Assembly (NCBI GenBank): GCA_018433975.1
Contig: JAHDQE010000085.1
Coordinates: forward strand, 16,352 to 80,351
DNA length: 64,000 nucleotides
Direction: 5' to 3'
DNA from: Ornatilinea sp.
Lineage (GTDB): Bacteria; Chloroflexota; Anaerolineae; Anaerolineales; Anaerolineaceae
Numbering within the stretch: position 1 is the first letter of the stretch; each line of letters begins with the position of its first letter. The position numbers and the translations under genes were made by a program. The notes under the pieces are model-generated. The model saw only the letters and a list, made by a program, of their open reading frames with translations. It had not been told where the DNA came from and searched no databases. Shown one piece after another: positions 53,704-63,139 of this stretch.

Positions 53704-54159
53704 ATGACAGATCTGTTATCCAACATTCAGGTTTTGAATATCTGTAAACCAACCAGAGAAGCTGTTCTGCAGGATTTATCGGATGCGGCCATCCGGGCCG
53801 GATTTGCGAAACCTGGTTTCTACGAAGCGATTATCCAGCGTGAAGATGCTTACCCTACTGGTCTGCATACGCCGGGTTTTGAAATTGCAATTCCTCATGC
53901 TGATGCCGAATGGACCGTGGAGCCTTCCCTGACCATCGGGGTTTTAAAAGAACCCGTGATCTTTCAGCCTATGGGAGGAGAGGGTGGAGAAGTTCAGGCC
54001 AAGCTGGTTTTTATGCTCACGATCAAAGACCCATCGGAGCACCTTGATTTTTTGAAAGCTTTTTCGTCCCTTATGGAAGACACCAAAATTTTGGTCGATT
54101 TTGCGGAGAGTGGGGATCCGGCGATATTGGTAGAAAAACTTAAAAGTAAGATGCAGTAA
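53704..54159 (+). CDS. PTS IIA component (fructose/galactitol-type)
   Basis: 151 aa from ATG 53704, with AAGGTG 9 nt upstream; the TTG four codons earlier is less likely. The phosphorylated His lies in GFEIAIPHADAEWTVEPS (about residue 62). It transfers phosphate from HPr to IIB. First gene of a four-gene operon. Confidence 0.9.
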   Translation: MTDLLSNIQVLNICKPTREAVLQDLSDAAIRAGFAKPGFYEAIIQREDAYPTGLHTPGFEIAIPHADAEWTVEPSLTIGVLKEPVIFQPMGGEGGEVQAKLVFMLTIKDPSEHLDFLKAFSSLMEDTKILVDFAESGDPAILVEKLKSKMQ

Positions 54160-54230
54160 TTTCCCGGGCCGTAAAAAATATTTCTTAATTGGCAACCTTT
54201 ACTTATCAAAGGAGTTTACAAACAACCACT

Positions 54231-55331
54231 ATGAATCTCAAAGAATTGGTGAATCCGAGAATTTTTGATGTTCCTGACTATGATCAGGCTCACGTTACAA
54301 AATGCTGGCAGGACCCCTCGATCCACCGTCAGATGTCCAACGAATCAAACTATGCGCCAATCCCGGCCGTTCAGGAAGCCATCCGGAATGTGGCCGGTCA
54401 GGCCAATTTCTATGCGGAAGACCCGGCTTATGCAGCTTCTCTGCGCGGTAAGCTGGCGGAGTATGCTTCCGTGAAGCCGGAAAATGTTGCCCTGGGAAAT
54501 GGGTCTATCGAAGTTCTGGATTTGATCTTCCAAATTTTTATGGCAAAACCGGGTGTGGATGAAGGCATCCTTTTGCAGCCTGATTATTCTGCATATACAC
54601 CCCGCATGAAATACTTTGGCTGGAATATTAAATATGCACCCTGCGCGGATGGCATGGACAGCGCTGCGAAGCAGGTTATCCAGTTGATTTCTCCTAACAC
54701 AAAGTTTATTCTGTTGTCACGCCCTAATAACCCGATGGGGACCGTGATGCCCGAAGCGGAAATCCGCCGTATGCTGGATACCGGTGTGGTTGTGATTGTC
54801 GACGAGGCTTACATTGAGATGGCCGATGAAGGCACTTCTGTTTCTGCCTGGGTCAATGATTACGAGAATTTGATCGTGCTGCGCACTTTCAGCAAGGGTT
54901 TTTGTCTGGCAGGGATCCGTCTGGGATACATGCTGGCAACCCCTGAACTGATCCGATATATCAATCGTTCCCGGCACATCTTTAATGTCAACCTGGCTGC
55001 AATGGCCGCAGGGGAAGCTGCCATGGACCATCTGGATGAGTACCGGGCGATCTTCAAAAAACTGGCACAAACACGGGATTGGCTCACAGAAGAGCTAGCG
55101 ACTATTCCAGGTTTTAAGCCGATTCCTTCTCAAGGCAACTTTGTGATGATCAATGTCAAGGAAACAGGTAAGCAAGCTTCCGAATTTGTGAAGTACCTGC
55201 TGGGAAAAGGCTTTATGGTCCGTGATTTTTCAAAGAAGGCCGGTCTTGAACCCAATACGCATTTTCGAATTTCCGTTGGTTTGCCGGATGAGATGAAAGA
55301 GCTTGTTGAGGATTTACGATCTTTTGCGTAA
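54231..55331 (+). CDS. HisC-like class I/II aminotransferase
   Basis: 367 aa from ATG 54231; the AAGGAG is 15 nt upstream, which is long. PLP fold: NVALGNGSIEVLDLIF, LSRPNNPMGTVM, VVIVDEAYIEMAD, then TFSKGFCLAGIRLGY with the PLP Lys in SKG, and FRISVGLPDEM. This is the histidinol-phosphate aminotransferase family, but it lies between PTS IIA and IIB genes rather than in a his operon, so the substrate may be an amino sugar or related compound entering by the PTS. That is inference. Confidence 0.85.
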   Translation: MNLKELVNPRIFDVPDYDQAHVTKCWQDPSIHRQMSNESNYAPIPAVQEAIRNVAGQANFYAEDPAYAASLRGKLAEYASVKPENVALGNGSIEVLDLIFQIFMAKPGVDEGILLQPDYSAYTPRMKYFGWNIKYAPCADGMDSAAKQVIQLISPNTKFILLSRPNNPMGTVMPEAEIRRMLDTGVVVIVDEAYIEMADEGTSVSAWVNDYENLIVLRTFSKGFCLAGIRLGYMLATPELIRYINRSRHIFNVNLAAMAAGEAAMDHLDEYRAIFKKLAQTRDWLTEELATIPGFKPIPSQGNFVMINVKETGKQASEFVKYLLGKGFMVRDFSKKAGLEPNTHFRISVGLPDEMKELVEDLRSFA

Positions 55332-55409
55332 TGCGATCCGGTGACTGCGTGGAATTGCCCACGCAGTCACCGATGCACCCTAAAAAACTGTTATTAGAAG
55401 AGGAGCTTT

Positions 55410-55712
55410 ATGAATAGACCAGCCGTAATTCTTGTGATGTGTGGATCTTCTATTGCCACTTCAAACCTGGCCGCTGTCAAACTGGAGGAAGAGGCCAAGC
55501 GTCGTAAGGTGAAAATTGTCTGCAAGAAGGGAAAAGTTGCGGATACCAATACCCTTATTGAGAGCTTCCGCCCTGACCTGATCGTTGCTACGGCTCAGAT
55601 CAAACCCCGTGATGATATTTTGGTTTTCAGCGGTGTCCCATTGATCAGCACTATTGGCCAGGAAAAACTCTACGATGAAATCTTTGATGCCATAGCAAAG
55701 ATGGAAGATTAA
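55410..55712 (+). CDS. PTS IIB component (galactitol-type)
   Basis: 100 aa. The phosphocysteine loop VMCGSSIATSNLAA (Cys at residue 11) opens the fold, then KIVCKKGKVADTNT and VFSGVPLISTIGQEKLYDEI. It carries phosphate from IIA to the incoming sugar. GAGGAG lies just before the ATG. Confidence 0.92.
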   Translation: MNRPAVILVMCGSSIATSNLAAVKLEEEAKRRKVKIVCKKGKVADTNTLIESFRPDLIVATAQIKPRDDILVFSGVPLISTIGQEKLYDEIFDAIAKMED

Positions 55713-56035
55713 TTCCGTCAGGTTTTATTTCCTTCTTCAATAGAGTCGGGCTTTGTAGTAGCGGCGTTTCTTAAAGTTATCTGACATCATTCATACTTCA
55801 TTCAACAGCCATCATTGAGATTTAATGTGTGGGTAAGTTTATGCACCATTTTTCGAATCTCACAGCCACTTTTTACCGGTTTTAACTCAACAGGCAATGA
55901 TTGGAATGAATCTTAAAAAAATATGAGCATTATGAAAGGAGGTAGTAAAGTATAAAGGGATACAATTGGATTTTTACTTCTGCTGCAAGTGGTATTTTCA
56001 AACTATTCAAAGGCCTACAGAGATAAGGAGTTAAA
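55713..56035. other. Gap between PTS IIB and IIC
   Basis: 323 nt without a gene. An AGGAGG-like sequence at about 55938 leads to a tiny frame, and AAGGAG precedes the IIC ATG. No strong terminator or promoter was found. Confidence 0.4.
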
Positions 56036-57418
56036 ATGGATTTCACTTTCCTTAGCACCATCCTGGACCCAATTTTGAATGCAGGTCCCCTTTTTATGAT
56101 TTTCATCGTGTTCTCAGTTATTGGCTTGATTGTTAAACTGGGACCGGTGAAAGCGATCCGCAACGGCTTGATGATTGCAGTTGGCTTCAATGGTGTTTAC
56201 ATTGTGGTTGACTACTTCCTCGGCACTGTTGCTCCTGCCGCGACCGCCCTTGCTGAACGTTTCGGCGGTGTATTTACCTACACCGACATTGGTTGGGCAG
56301 CTTATGCGTCTTTCGCATGGAGTTCTCCCTGGGCTTATCTGATCGTTGTCTTAAGCCTCGCGGTTAACCTGCTGATGATCTTCACCGACATGACCGATAC
56401 CCTGAACCTGAACATCTGGGACTTCTGGGAATCAATTATTGCCTGTCTGACCATCTACGTCCTGACCAATAACATCATTGCAGGTCTGGTTTTCTCCACT
56501 TTCCTGGCGTGGTTTAACCTGATGATGTCGGACTTCAACGCGCAGCGCGGTTATTGTGCGGATCTGGGCTTCGAAGGTCTTTCCTTCTACCAGGGCACAA
56601 ACGTGGCATGGGGCGCCTTTGCACATTATGTCGGCAAGATCCTTGATAAAACCAACCTGAAACAGGCCAGATTCACCCCTGAGTATGTTCAGGAAAAATT
56701 TGGCGTGATCGGCGAACCGGCTGTCCTTGGCGGCATTATCGGCTTGCTGATGGGCATTGGCGCAGGGTATTACTGGATTGACATCGTTATGCTGATGATC
56801 AGCCTTGCAACGGCGCTTATTTTGATCCCGATGATGTCCGGTATTGTTATGTCCGCTCTCGTACCCGTCTCTGAGGCGGCAGGCAAATTCATGAAAGAGA
56901 AAGCGGGCGGCAGAGAGCTCTATATTGGCGTTGACCCTGCCATTGCAGTTGGAAATACCACCGTTCTCGCGGCGACCATTTTGATGGTTCCGATCCTGAT
57001 GGTCTTTGCTTTCGTGATCCCCGGAACGGTCAACATGCCGCTGGCCGACCTGCCCGCTTTGCTGTTCTTCTGGGTGTTCGTGGTTGCCCCGAACCGCCTT
57101 GACATGATCCGCACCATGATCGTTACCTCTCTGGTTGGCCTCTATGGAACCCTGGCGGGTATTTTGATCGCCCCCTGGATGACCCAGGTTGCCATTCTGC
57201 AGGGTGTGGATGTTGCCGCAGGCACCGGCGTGACCTCCTGGTTCTGCCACCTCTGCCCCGAGCTGTTGGTTGCAGGTCTGCTGGGTCAGAACTACGGCAT
57301 TCTTGGGCTGCCGGGCCTGATCGCTTTCTGTGTGATTGTGATCGGTATTACCATTTTCTTCCGGATCCGCTATCTGAAACGTGTTAAAGCTAAAGAACTT
57401 GTTACTGCGGCTGCATAA
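56036..57418 (+). CDS. PTS IIC component (galactitol-type permease)
   Basis: 460 aa, about 10-12 membrane segments. GatC-type landmarks: GPLFMIFIVFSVIGLIVKLG, FGVIGEPAVLGGIIGLLMG, GNTTVLAATILMVPILM and VNMPLADLPALLFFW. E. coli GatC is about 450 aa. The sugar cannot be told from sequence. It is the last gene of the operon, preceded by AAGGAG. Confidence 0.92.
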   Translation: MDFTFLSTILDPILNAGPLFMIFIVFSVIGLIVKLGPVKAIRNGLMIAVGFNGVYIVVDYFLGTVAPAATALAERFGGVFTYTDIGWAAYASFAWSSPWAYLIVVLSLAVNLLMIFTDMTDTLNLNIWDFWESIIACLTIYVLTNNIIAGLVFSTFLAWFNLMMSDFNAQRGYCADLGFEGLSFYQGTNVAWGAFAHYVGKILDKTNLKQARFTPEYVQEKFGVIGEPAVLGGIIGLLMGIGAGYYWIDIVMLMISLATALILIPMMSGIVMSALVPVSEAAGKFMKEKAGGRELYIGVDPAIAVGNTTVLAATILMVPILMVFAFVIPGTVNMPLADLPALLFFWVFVVAPNRLDMIRTMIVTSLVGLYGTLAGILIAPWMTQVAILQGVDVAAGTGVTSWFCHLCPELLVAGLLGQNYGILGLPGLIAFCVIVIGITIFFRIRYLKRVKAKELVTAAA

Positions 57419-57434
57419 CGGAAAACTCTAAAAA

Positions 57435-57464
57435 CATGAGCCTGTTTGCAAAAACAGGCTCATG
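57435..57464 (+). terminator. Hairpin after the PTS operon
   Basis: Perfect 13-bp stem CATGAGCCTGTTT/AAACAGGCTCATG with a 4-nt loop; only a weak T tail (CCCTTTATT). Confidence 0.65.
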
Positions 57465-57644
57465 AACCCTTTATTGGTGAAGCCCAGAGGTGTGTTATTC
57501 AATTCCGGATAGGGTCTTATAAGACCTGATACTGCTTTATTCTTTCCCTTTGTAATTATCTTTCTTTTATGTAAGTGTCGGGATTATTTCTTGATTGCTG
57601 TCCGGCAGGATATAATATCTGAACTACTTCTCAGGAGCAACATG

Positions 57645-58415
57645 ATGCGATTTATCCGAAATGAAATTCAACAACCCATGCATTTGGTCCCACCCGAACA
57701 AAGAAATACGGCCATGTATTACTTATTGGTGTTGGGTATATCCATACTGTCTATTGGGGTTGCCGGATTTTTTTCTGCCTTCTTTTACGCGGAACTGATT
57801 AAGGCACAGTGGGGTATGGCTTATCGCCAGGTGCAAACTTATTCCTTGATGGTGTCGGCTGCGGGCATTGCCCTGTATGTTGTTGCTGCACTCTTCTTCA
57901 AGATACCGCTTCGCAAAACAAGCTTTTATAAAATCCGATCCATTTTAAAGAATGAGCCTTACGACCCACCCCGTAAGGGAGACTTTACCAAAGCGGTTTA
58001 CGCCCGCCTGAGAGACCTTGATGATAAATGGGCTTTGCTTTCGGAAGTGCAGCCCCCGGATACCGATTACGTGATCCCGCAGGTGGTCGTTGGGCCGGGC
58101 GGAGTCTATGCGCTGCACCCTATCGCGGAAAACCCCACCAATAAGCGCTTTGTGGACCCCGGTGCGGAGCTGAATAAAGCCGGTAAAAACCTGCAGAAAG
58201 AACTGAATCATCAGGTGATTTCAATGGTGATTCTTTCTACACCCAAACTGGCAACGTTATATAAAGACAGGTTTGATCCAAAAGTCCGGGTGATGAACAT
58301 GCGAGAGGTTTTTGAACACTTCAACGGCCGGAAAAACAAGTTTGATGAAGAAGCCCGTTCGGAGCTTGAAGCGGAGGTCTTCGGAATGATTAAGGGTACT
58401 GCTCCAGAAAGATAA
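57645..58415 (+). CDS. Membrane protein with NERD-like domain
   Basis: 257 aa from ATG 57645, 7 nt after AGGAG; the adjacent ATG at 57642 is possible. Two transmembrane segments (about 27-50 and 65-88) precede a soluble domain (about 110-255) with LSEVQPPDTDYVIPQVVVG and VVVGPGGVYALHPI, similar to the start of NERD nuclease-related domains. The usual E-x-K of NERD is not clear, so catalytic activity is doubtful. TATAAT at 57611-57616 is the likely -10. Confidence 0.6.
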   Translation: MRFIRNEIQQPMHLVPPEQRNTAMYYLLVLGISILSIGVAGFFSAFFYAELIKAQWGMAYRQVQTYSLMVSAAGIALYVVAALFFKIPLRKTSFYKIRSILKNEPYDPPRKGDFTKAVYARLRDLDDKWALLSEVQPPDTDYVIPQVVVGPGGVYALHPIAENPTNKRFVDPGAELNKAGKNLQKELNHQVISMVILSTPKLATLYKDRFDPKVRVMNMREVFEHFNGRKNKFDEEARSELEAEVFGMIKGTAPER

Positions 58416-58472
58416 CGTGTTAAAAAGGGGCGGGGATAACGAGTTCCCGGCTATATCGTATGCGAGAAAATG

Positions 58473-58505
58473 CAAGGCTTCCCATGGGAAGCCTTGTTCG
58501 CTTTT
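58473..58505. terminator. Bidirectional terminator between the NERD-like gene and lipA
   Basis: 24-nt perfect palindrome CAAGGCTTCCCA/TGGGAAGCCTTG followed by TTCGCTTTT on the + strand. Confidence 0.8.
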
Positions 58506-58562
58506 GACTAATCGGTGGATGCCCAAACAGGATCGGGGCATTTGAGGCGATCTTTATAGGTG

Positions 58563-59501
58563 TTAAGGCGTTCCGTAAAGCTGGCGGTGCACCACACTCA
58601 ACGCGCGCACCTGCTCGGCCGCGTGATACGAGGAGCGCACCAGCGGCGCGCTTTCCACCCATTTGAAGCCGATCTCGGTGCCAAAGGCTTTCAATTCTTC
58701 AAACTCTGCCAGGGTGTAATATCGCTCAATGGCCAGATGGCGGCGGCTGGGCTGCAGGTACTGCCCGATGGTCAGGATATCCACATCCCATTCCCGCAGC
58801 AGGCGCATGGCGTCTTTCACTTCTTCCAGGGTTTCTCCCAGGCCCACCATGATCCCCGATTTGGTCAGTGCCTCGGGGTCCAGTTTCTTCGCGTTCACCA
58901 GGGTAGCCCGGTTCCATTCCAGGTGCGACTGGGGCTGGACGGACTTGAACAGGCGCGGCACGGTTTCCAGGTTGTGGTTCAGGATTTCCGGCCGGGCATC
59001 CATCACGATTTTCAAGGCATCGATTGAGCCCTTGAAATCGGGAATGAGCACTTCGACCGAACAACCGGGTTGCAGCTCGCGGATCCGCCGGATCACCATG
59101 GCAAAGATGGGCGCGCCGCCGTCCTTGCGCTCGTCCCGGTTGACGCTGGTGATCACCGCGTGCCTCAACCCCATCGCTTTGACGGCCTGTGCCACCCGCT
59201 CGGGTTCTTCCCAGTCCAGTTCCTCGGGCCGCCCGTGTTTCACATCGCAGAACCGGCAGCCGCGGGTGCATATATCCCCCATCATCAAAAAGGTGGAAGT
59301 ACCGCTCCCCCAGCACTCTCCCATGTTAGGACAGCCGGCTTCCTCGCACACGGTGTGGAGTTCCTTTTTCTTCATCAGCTCGCGCAGCTGCTGGTAGGTT
59401 TCTCCTGTGGGGGCCTGGACTTTGATCCATTCCGGCCGGCGCATGGGCCGGGTATTGATGATTTCCGGGTTTACCCGGTCTCGAGTGGGGATTTTTGTCA
59501 T
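58563..59501 (-). CDS. lipA: Lipoyl synthase
   Basis: 312 aa from ATG 59501, 4 nt after AGAGGA; the TTG-started longer form is less likely. The auxiliary cluster Cys motif CEEAGCPNMGEC lies near residue 47, and the radical SAM motif CTRGCRFCDV near residue 73. It inserts two sulfurs into octanoyl groups of 2-oxoacid dehydrogenases or the glycine cleavage H protein. The closing RSSYHAAEQ is typical. Alone on its strand here. Confidence 0.96.
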   Translation of the reverse strand: MTKIPTRDRVNPEIINTRPMRRPEWIKVQAPTGETYQQLRELMKKKELHTVCEEAGCPNMGECWGSGTSTFLMMGDICTRGCRFCDVKHGRPEELDWEEPERVAQAVKAMGLRHAVITSVNRDERKDGGAPIFAMVIRRIRELQPGCSVEVLIPDFKGSIDALKIVMDARPEILNHNLETVPRLFKSVQPQSHLEWNRATLVNAKKLDPEALTKSGIMVGLGETLEEVKDAMRLLREWDVDILTIGQYLQPSRRHLAIERYYTLAEFEELKAFGTEIGFKWVESAPLVRSSYHAAEQVRALSVVHRQLYGTP

Positions 59502-59593
59502 ATTTTCCTCTGCCAATCTATCATTAATTCAATAAAGAAGGTATTTATTCTCCTGAATCTGTATGCTTAGTTTATATCACAAAATGATGCAAG

Positions 59594-61249
59594 CTATTCA
59601 CGCCTTCTCCGCGATTTCTTGTCGGTATACATGCGCTCATCGGCCAGTTTGAAAACATCAATCAGGGGTTCGTTGGCTTCAGCGGTTGCCCCGCCGATAG
59701 AAATGCTGATGGGCGGATGGGTGTTGGTCCGGTTGGCTTTCTTCAGGTTGTTTTTCAGCCGTTCAATGGATTTTTGCAGTTCCTGTTGATCCGTCTGCGG
59801 CAGCAGGATGGCGAATTCATCGCCGCCGATCCTTGCCACCATGTCTTCCGTGCGAAAGGATTGTTTGAGAACCTGTGCCACGCTTTTAATCAGTTCATCG
59901 CCAGTGAGATGTCCTTTGCTGTCATTCACGATTTTCAGACTGTCAATATCCACCACGATGATCGAAACGGGGGTGACCCGGCTGTGTTCCAAACGCTGCA
60001 TCTCTTCTTCAAAATAAAGCCGGTTGAATAAATGTGTGAGGACATCGTGCGCGCTTTGATAGCGCAGTTTGACTTCAATTTCTTTCCGCTCGGTGATATC
60101 ACGGAAGATGGCAAAGGACCCGGAGTATTCACCGGAGTTATCAAACCTTGGTGTGGCTGTGATCAATACGGTCCGTCTTGTCCCATCCATTTGGAACAAC
60201 GTCAGTTCGTAGGTACTTGTCTTCCCGGCTTTTCGGGTTGCGAGCTGATTTTCAATTTGATTTTTCTGGTCGACCGGGAGAAAATCCCGCAGGCTTTTTC
60301 CAATGATCTCTTTTACCGGGATACCCAGAATATTTTCCACCGCCAGGTTGGCGTATTCGAAACGCAGTGCTTTATCTACGATCGCCGCGCCTTCGCCCTG
60401 GTTTTCAACCAGTGCCCGGTACCGGTTTTCGGATTCTTTCAGTGCTTCTTCCGCCCGCTTGCGCTGAGTGATATCCTGTTTGACGGCGATGTAATGGGTA
60501 ATCCTGTGCAGGTCCCCATTCCGAATCGGGGTGATCGTCATTTCTTCAACGTACAGGCTGCCATCCTTTCGCCGATTGATTACTTCTCCCTGCCAGATTT
60601 TGCGCATGGAGATGGTATTCCACATGGATTGGTAAAAGGAGTCATCGTGTTTCCCGGATTTAAGGGTCCGCGGATTTTGACCGATGAGTTCGTCGAGTGT
60701 ATAGCAGGTCATTTTTGAAACGGCATGATTGGCCCATACGATGGACCCATTCTGGTCCGTGATTACGATCCCATTGGCGGCAGCTTCCAACGCGGCGGAT
60801 TGCAGTTTCACCGCTGTTTCGATTTCCTTCTGGTGGGTGATATCCTGGATGATCAGCAGGTAGGAAGTGACCTGATCCTCTTTGAAGGAATAAGGTATGA
60901 GAGTGACCGTAGCACTATGGATTTTTTGTTCCTGGTTTGAAAAAGTGAATTCAAAGGATTGTTTTTGTCCTTTCAGGACCGATTCTAACTGTGGTTGGAG
61001 GGCTTTGAAAACCGGCGTGCCAAGGACTTCTTCCAGAGTTTTATACCGGATGCCGGAAATGGATGGGGTTTTGAACCATTCTATGAAGGCTGTGTTGGCA
61101 AACAGGAAGCGATTCCCGGCATCGAGTTGAGCCATCAGAACAGGGAGGTTGTTGACCAGCGTTTGCAGATCCAGAGTAGTATCTATAACTACTTTGTAAT
61201 CCTGAACCTGGGTTTGATCCGGTAACAGATTTTTTTCCAACAGAAACAC
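59594..61249 (-). CDS. PAS-PAS-PAS-GGDEF diguanylate cyclase
   Basis: 551 aa from a GTG. Three PAS domains (about 25-135, 145-265, 275-385), the last two with PAC-like IQDITHQKEI, VKQDITQRKRAEEAL and IFRDITERKEIEVKL ends. The GGDEF domain (about 395-551) holds RIGGDEFAILLPQ, and an RTED I-site lies 5 residues before GGDEF, so it should make c-di-GMP with product inhibition. The N terminus lacks membrane segments, so it is a cytosolic sensor. Promoter TTGAAC/TATAAT on the - strand near 61298-61325. Confidence 0.93.
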   Translation of the reverse strand: MFLLEKNLLPDQTQVQDYKVVIDTTLDLQTLVNNLPVLMAQLDAGNRFLFANTAFIEWFKTPSISGIRYKTLEEVLGTPVFKALQPQLESVLKGQKQSFEFTFSNQEQKIHSATVTLIPYSFKEDQVTSYLLIIQDITHQKEIETAVKLQSAALEAAANGIVITDQNGSIVWANHAVSKMTCYTLDELIGQNPRTLKSGKHDDSFYQSMWNTISMRKIWQGEVINRRKDGSLYVEEMTITPIRNGDLHRITHYIAVKQDITQRKRAEEALKESENRYRALVENQGEGAAIVDKALRFEYANLAVENILGIPVKEIIGKSLRDFLPVDQKNQIENQLATRKAGKTSTYELTLFQMDGTRRTVLITATPRFDNSGEYSGSFAIFRDITERKEIEVKLRYQSAHDVLTHLFNRLYFEEEMQRLEHSRVTPVSIIVVDIDSLKIVNDSKGHLTGDELIKSVAQVLKQSFRTEDMVARIGGDEFAILLPQTDQQELQKSIERLKNNLKKANRTNTHPPISISIGGATAEANEPLIDVFKLADERMYTDKKSRRRRE

Positions 61250-61297
61250 TCCATGATACTTAATTGCCGGGGAAAATGTTTTTCTTTGTTAGTCTAA

Positions 61298-61325
61298 ATT
61301 ATAACCGAATCGAAAATGGGTTCAA
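61298..61325 (-). promoter_or_regulatory. Promoter of the diguanylate cyclase
   Basis: On the - strand TTGAAC (61320-61325), 16-nt spacer, TATAAT (61298-61303); leader about 42 nt. Confidence 0.65.
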
Positions 61326-61398
61326 ATCTTTGTCCGCAGTAGCAGGTGAGAGAATTTTAACTAACTCGTACTTCTATAAAAAGATCCGGCGTATTTTT

Positions 61399-63050
61399 CT
61401 CACGCAAAGCCGCCAAGACCGCAAAGGTTTTTGACAATAACGCTGGAGTGGCGGGCTGCTCTGGGGAAGCTCCTGAATAAAGGGGCGGGGAGGTTGCCAC
61501 ACTGTCCCGCAAAAGCGCGGGACGGTTCCCAATGACATGTGGGGGACCGGCGTTGAAGGCTAAGGAGTTGGATTTGTTTTTTTTGTGGAACAATTCGGAA
61601 CAATTCCTTTCCTTGTAAAGCTGGTATGTTTTTCACGCAAAAATGCTCCACTTGCATTCGCCACAAGGCAGGTGAGACCGCAATGGTTTTTAACATAAGC
61701 GTGTTGCTGTTGCCCGAGTGAGGGGACTTGATTAATCTCACGCAAAGCCGCCAAGACCGCAAAGTTTTTACAATGATGCTGAAGTTCCGGGCTGCTCTGG
61801 ATAAAGGGGCGGGGAGGTTGCCACACTGCCGGAAAGGCGCCCGGCAGTTCGCAACGACACGAAGGGGACCGGCGTTGAAGGCCAACGAGTGGGATTTGTT
61901 TTTTTTGTGAAACAATTCGGAACAATTCCTTTCCTATGGTTTTGCTGTATGAGGGCGGCGTGCTGGTAAAAGCGAGGTAAAGGGTGTGATTTCCTGTTCC
62001 AAGTGTTTTCCTCCTGTTTTGAGAAATCCAAAAGACAAACTATTATAGAACATAAATTCTATTAAGTCAAGGGTTAATTTTTGTGGTTTTAACGCAAGGG
62101 CACGGTGCTGTTGTTTGAAATAGGGGGGTAAAATCATTTACCGCAATGACGCAGAGGTGCAAAATTTTTTTGCAATAATGCTGGAGCGACGGGCTGTCCT
62201 GGATAAAGGGGCGGGGAGGTTGCCACACCGTCCCGCCAAAGGCGCGGGACGGTTCGCAACGACACGAGGAGAACCGGCGTTGAAGGCTAACGAGTGGGAT
62301 TTGTTTTTTTTGTGGAATAAATCCTTTTCTTGCAAAGCCTGTTTTTTCTCACGCAAGGCCGCAACACTTGCACCTGCCGCAAGTGCAGGTGAGAGCGCAA
62401 TGTTTTTTAACATAAACATGTTGTTCTTGCCTGAGTGAGGAGCTTAATTAATCTCACGCAAAGCCGCCAAGACCGCAAAGTTTTTTTACACAATGACGCT
62501 GGAGTGGCGGACTATCCCGGGCAATCTCCTGGATAAAGGGGCGGGGAGGTTGCCACACTGTCCCGCCAAAAGCGCGGGACAGTTCGCAACGACACGAAGG
62601 GGACCGGCGTTGAAGGCCAACGAGTTGGGATTTGTTTTTTTTGTGAAACAATTCGGAACAATTCCTTTCTTTGTAAAGCTGGTATTTTTTTTTCACGCAA
62701 AAATGCTCCACTTGCATTTGCGACAAGGCAGGTGAGGCCGCAGTGGTTTTTAACATAAGCGTGTTGCTGTTGCCTGAGTGAGGGGGCTTAATTAATCTCA
62801 CGCAAAGCCGCAAAGGTCGCAAAGTTTTTTACAATAACGCTGGAGTGACGGGCTGTCCTGGATAAAGGGGCGGGGAGGTTGCCACACTGTCCCGCCAAAA
62901 GCGCGGGACAGTTCGCAACGACACGTGGAGGACCAGCGTTAAAGGCTAACGAGTGGGATTTGTTTTTTTGGAGCAATTTATTTCTGTGTAAAGCCGGTGT
63001 ATTTCTTTTTCGCAATGGCGGAGGGGGCAAAGGTTTTTTGATGAGGCGAC
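61399..63050. repeat. Degenerate tandem repeat array, about five units of 310-345 bp
   Basis: Units begin at about 61399, 61737, 62141, 62453 and 62797. Each has a CTCACGCAAAGCCGCCAAG-like start (variant in unit 3), then GATAAAGGGGCGGGGAGGTT, a hairpin CTGTCCCGC/GCGGGACAG, GACCGGCGTTGAAGG, GTGGGATTTGTTTTTTT and a Cys-codon-free AT-rich tail. Unit 2 is cut short and followed by about 200 nt of unrelated sequence. Open frames inside are repeat shadows and not genes. CGCAAAG-rich blocks recall intergenic repeats scattered in many environmental bacterial genomes. Confidence 0.85.
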
Positions 63051-63139
63051 TCACACTGCGTGGAGGGCGGTTGCCATGCCAAAAGAGAGCGGGTATACTG
63101 GGGAAAGTTTAACGATAAAGAGAGGTATAAAACGCAATC

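Noticed and set aside
61399..63050. CRISPR array
   Set aside because: Units are over 300 bp, degenerate and lack short unique spacers. No cas genes are nearby.
61357..63054. Protein-coding frames within the repeat array
   Set aside because: They repeat the same peptide motifs in several frames and lack ribosome-binding sites. They are shadows of the repeat.
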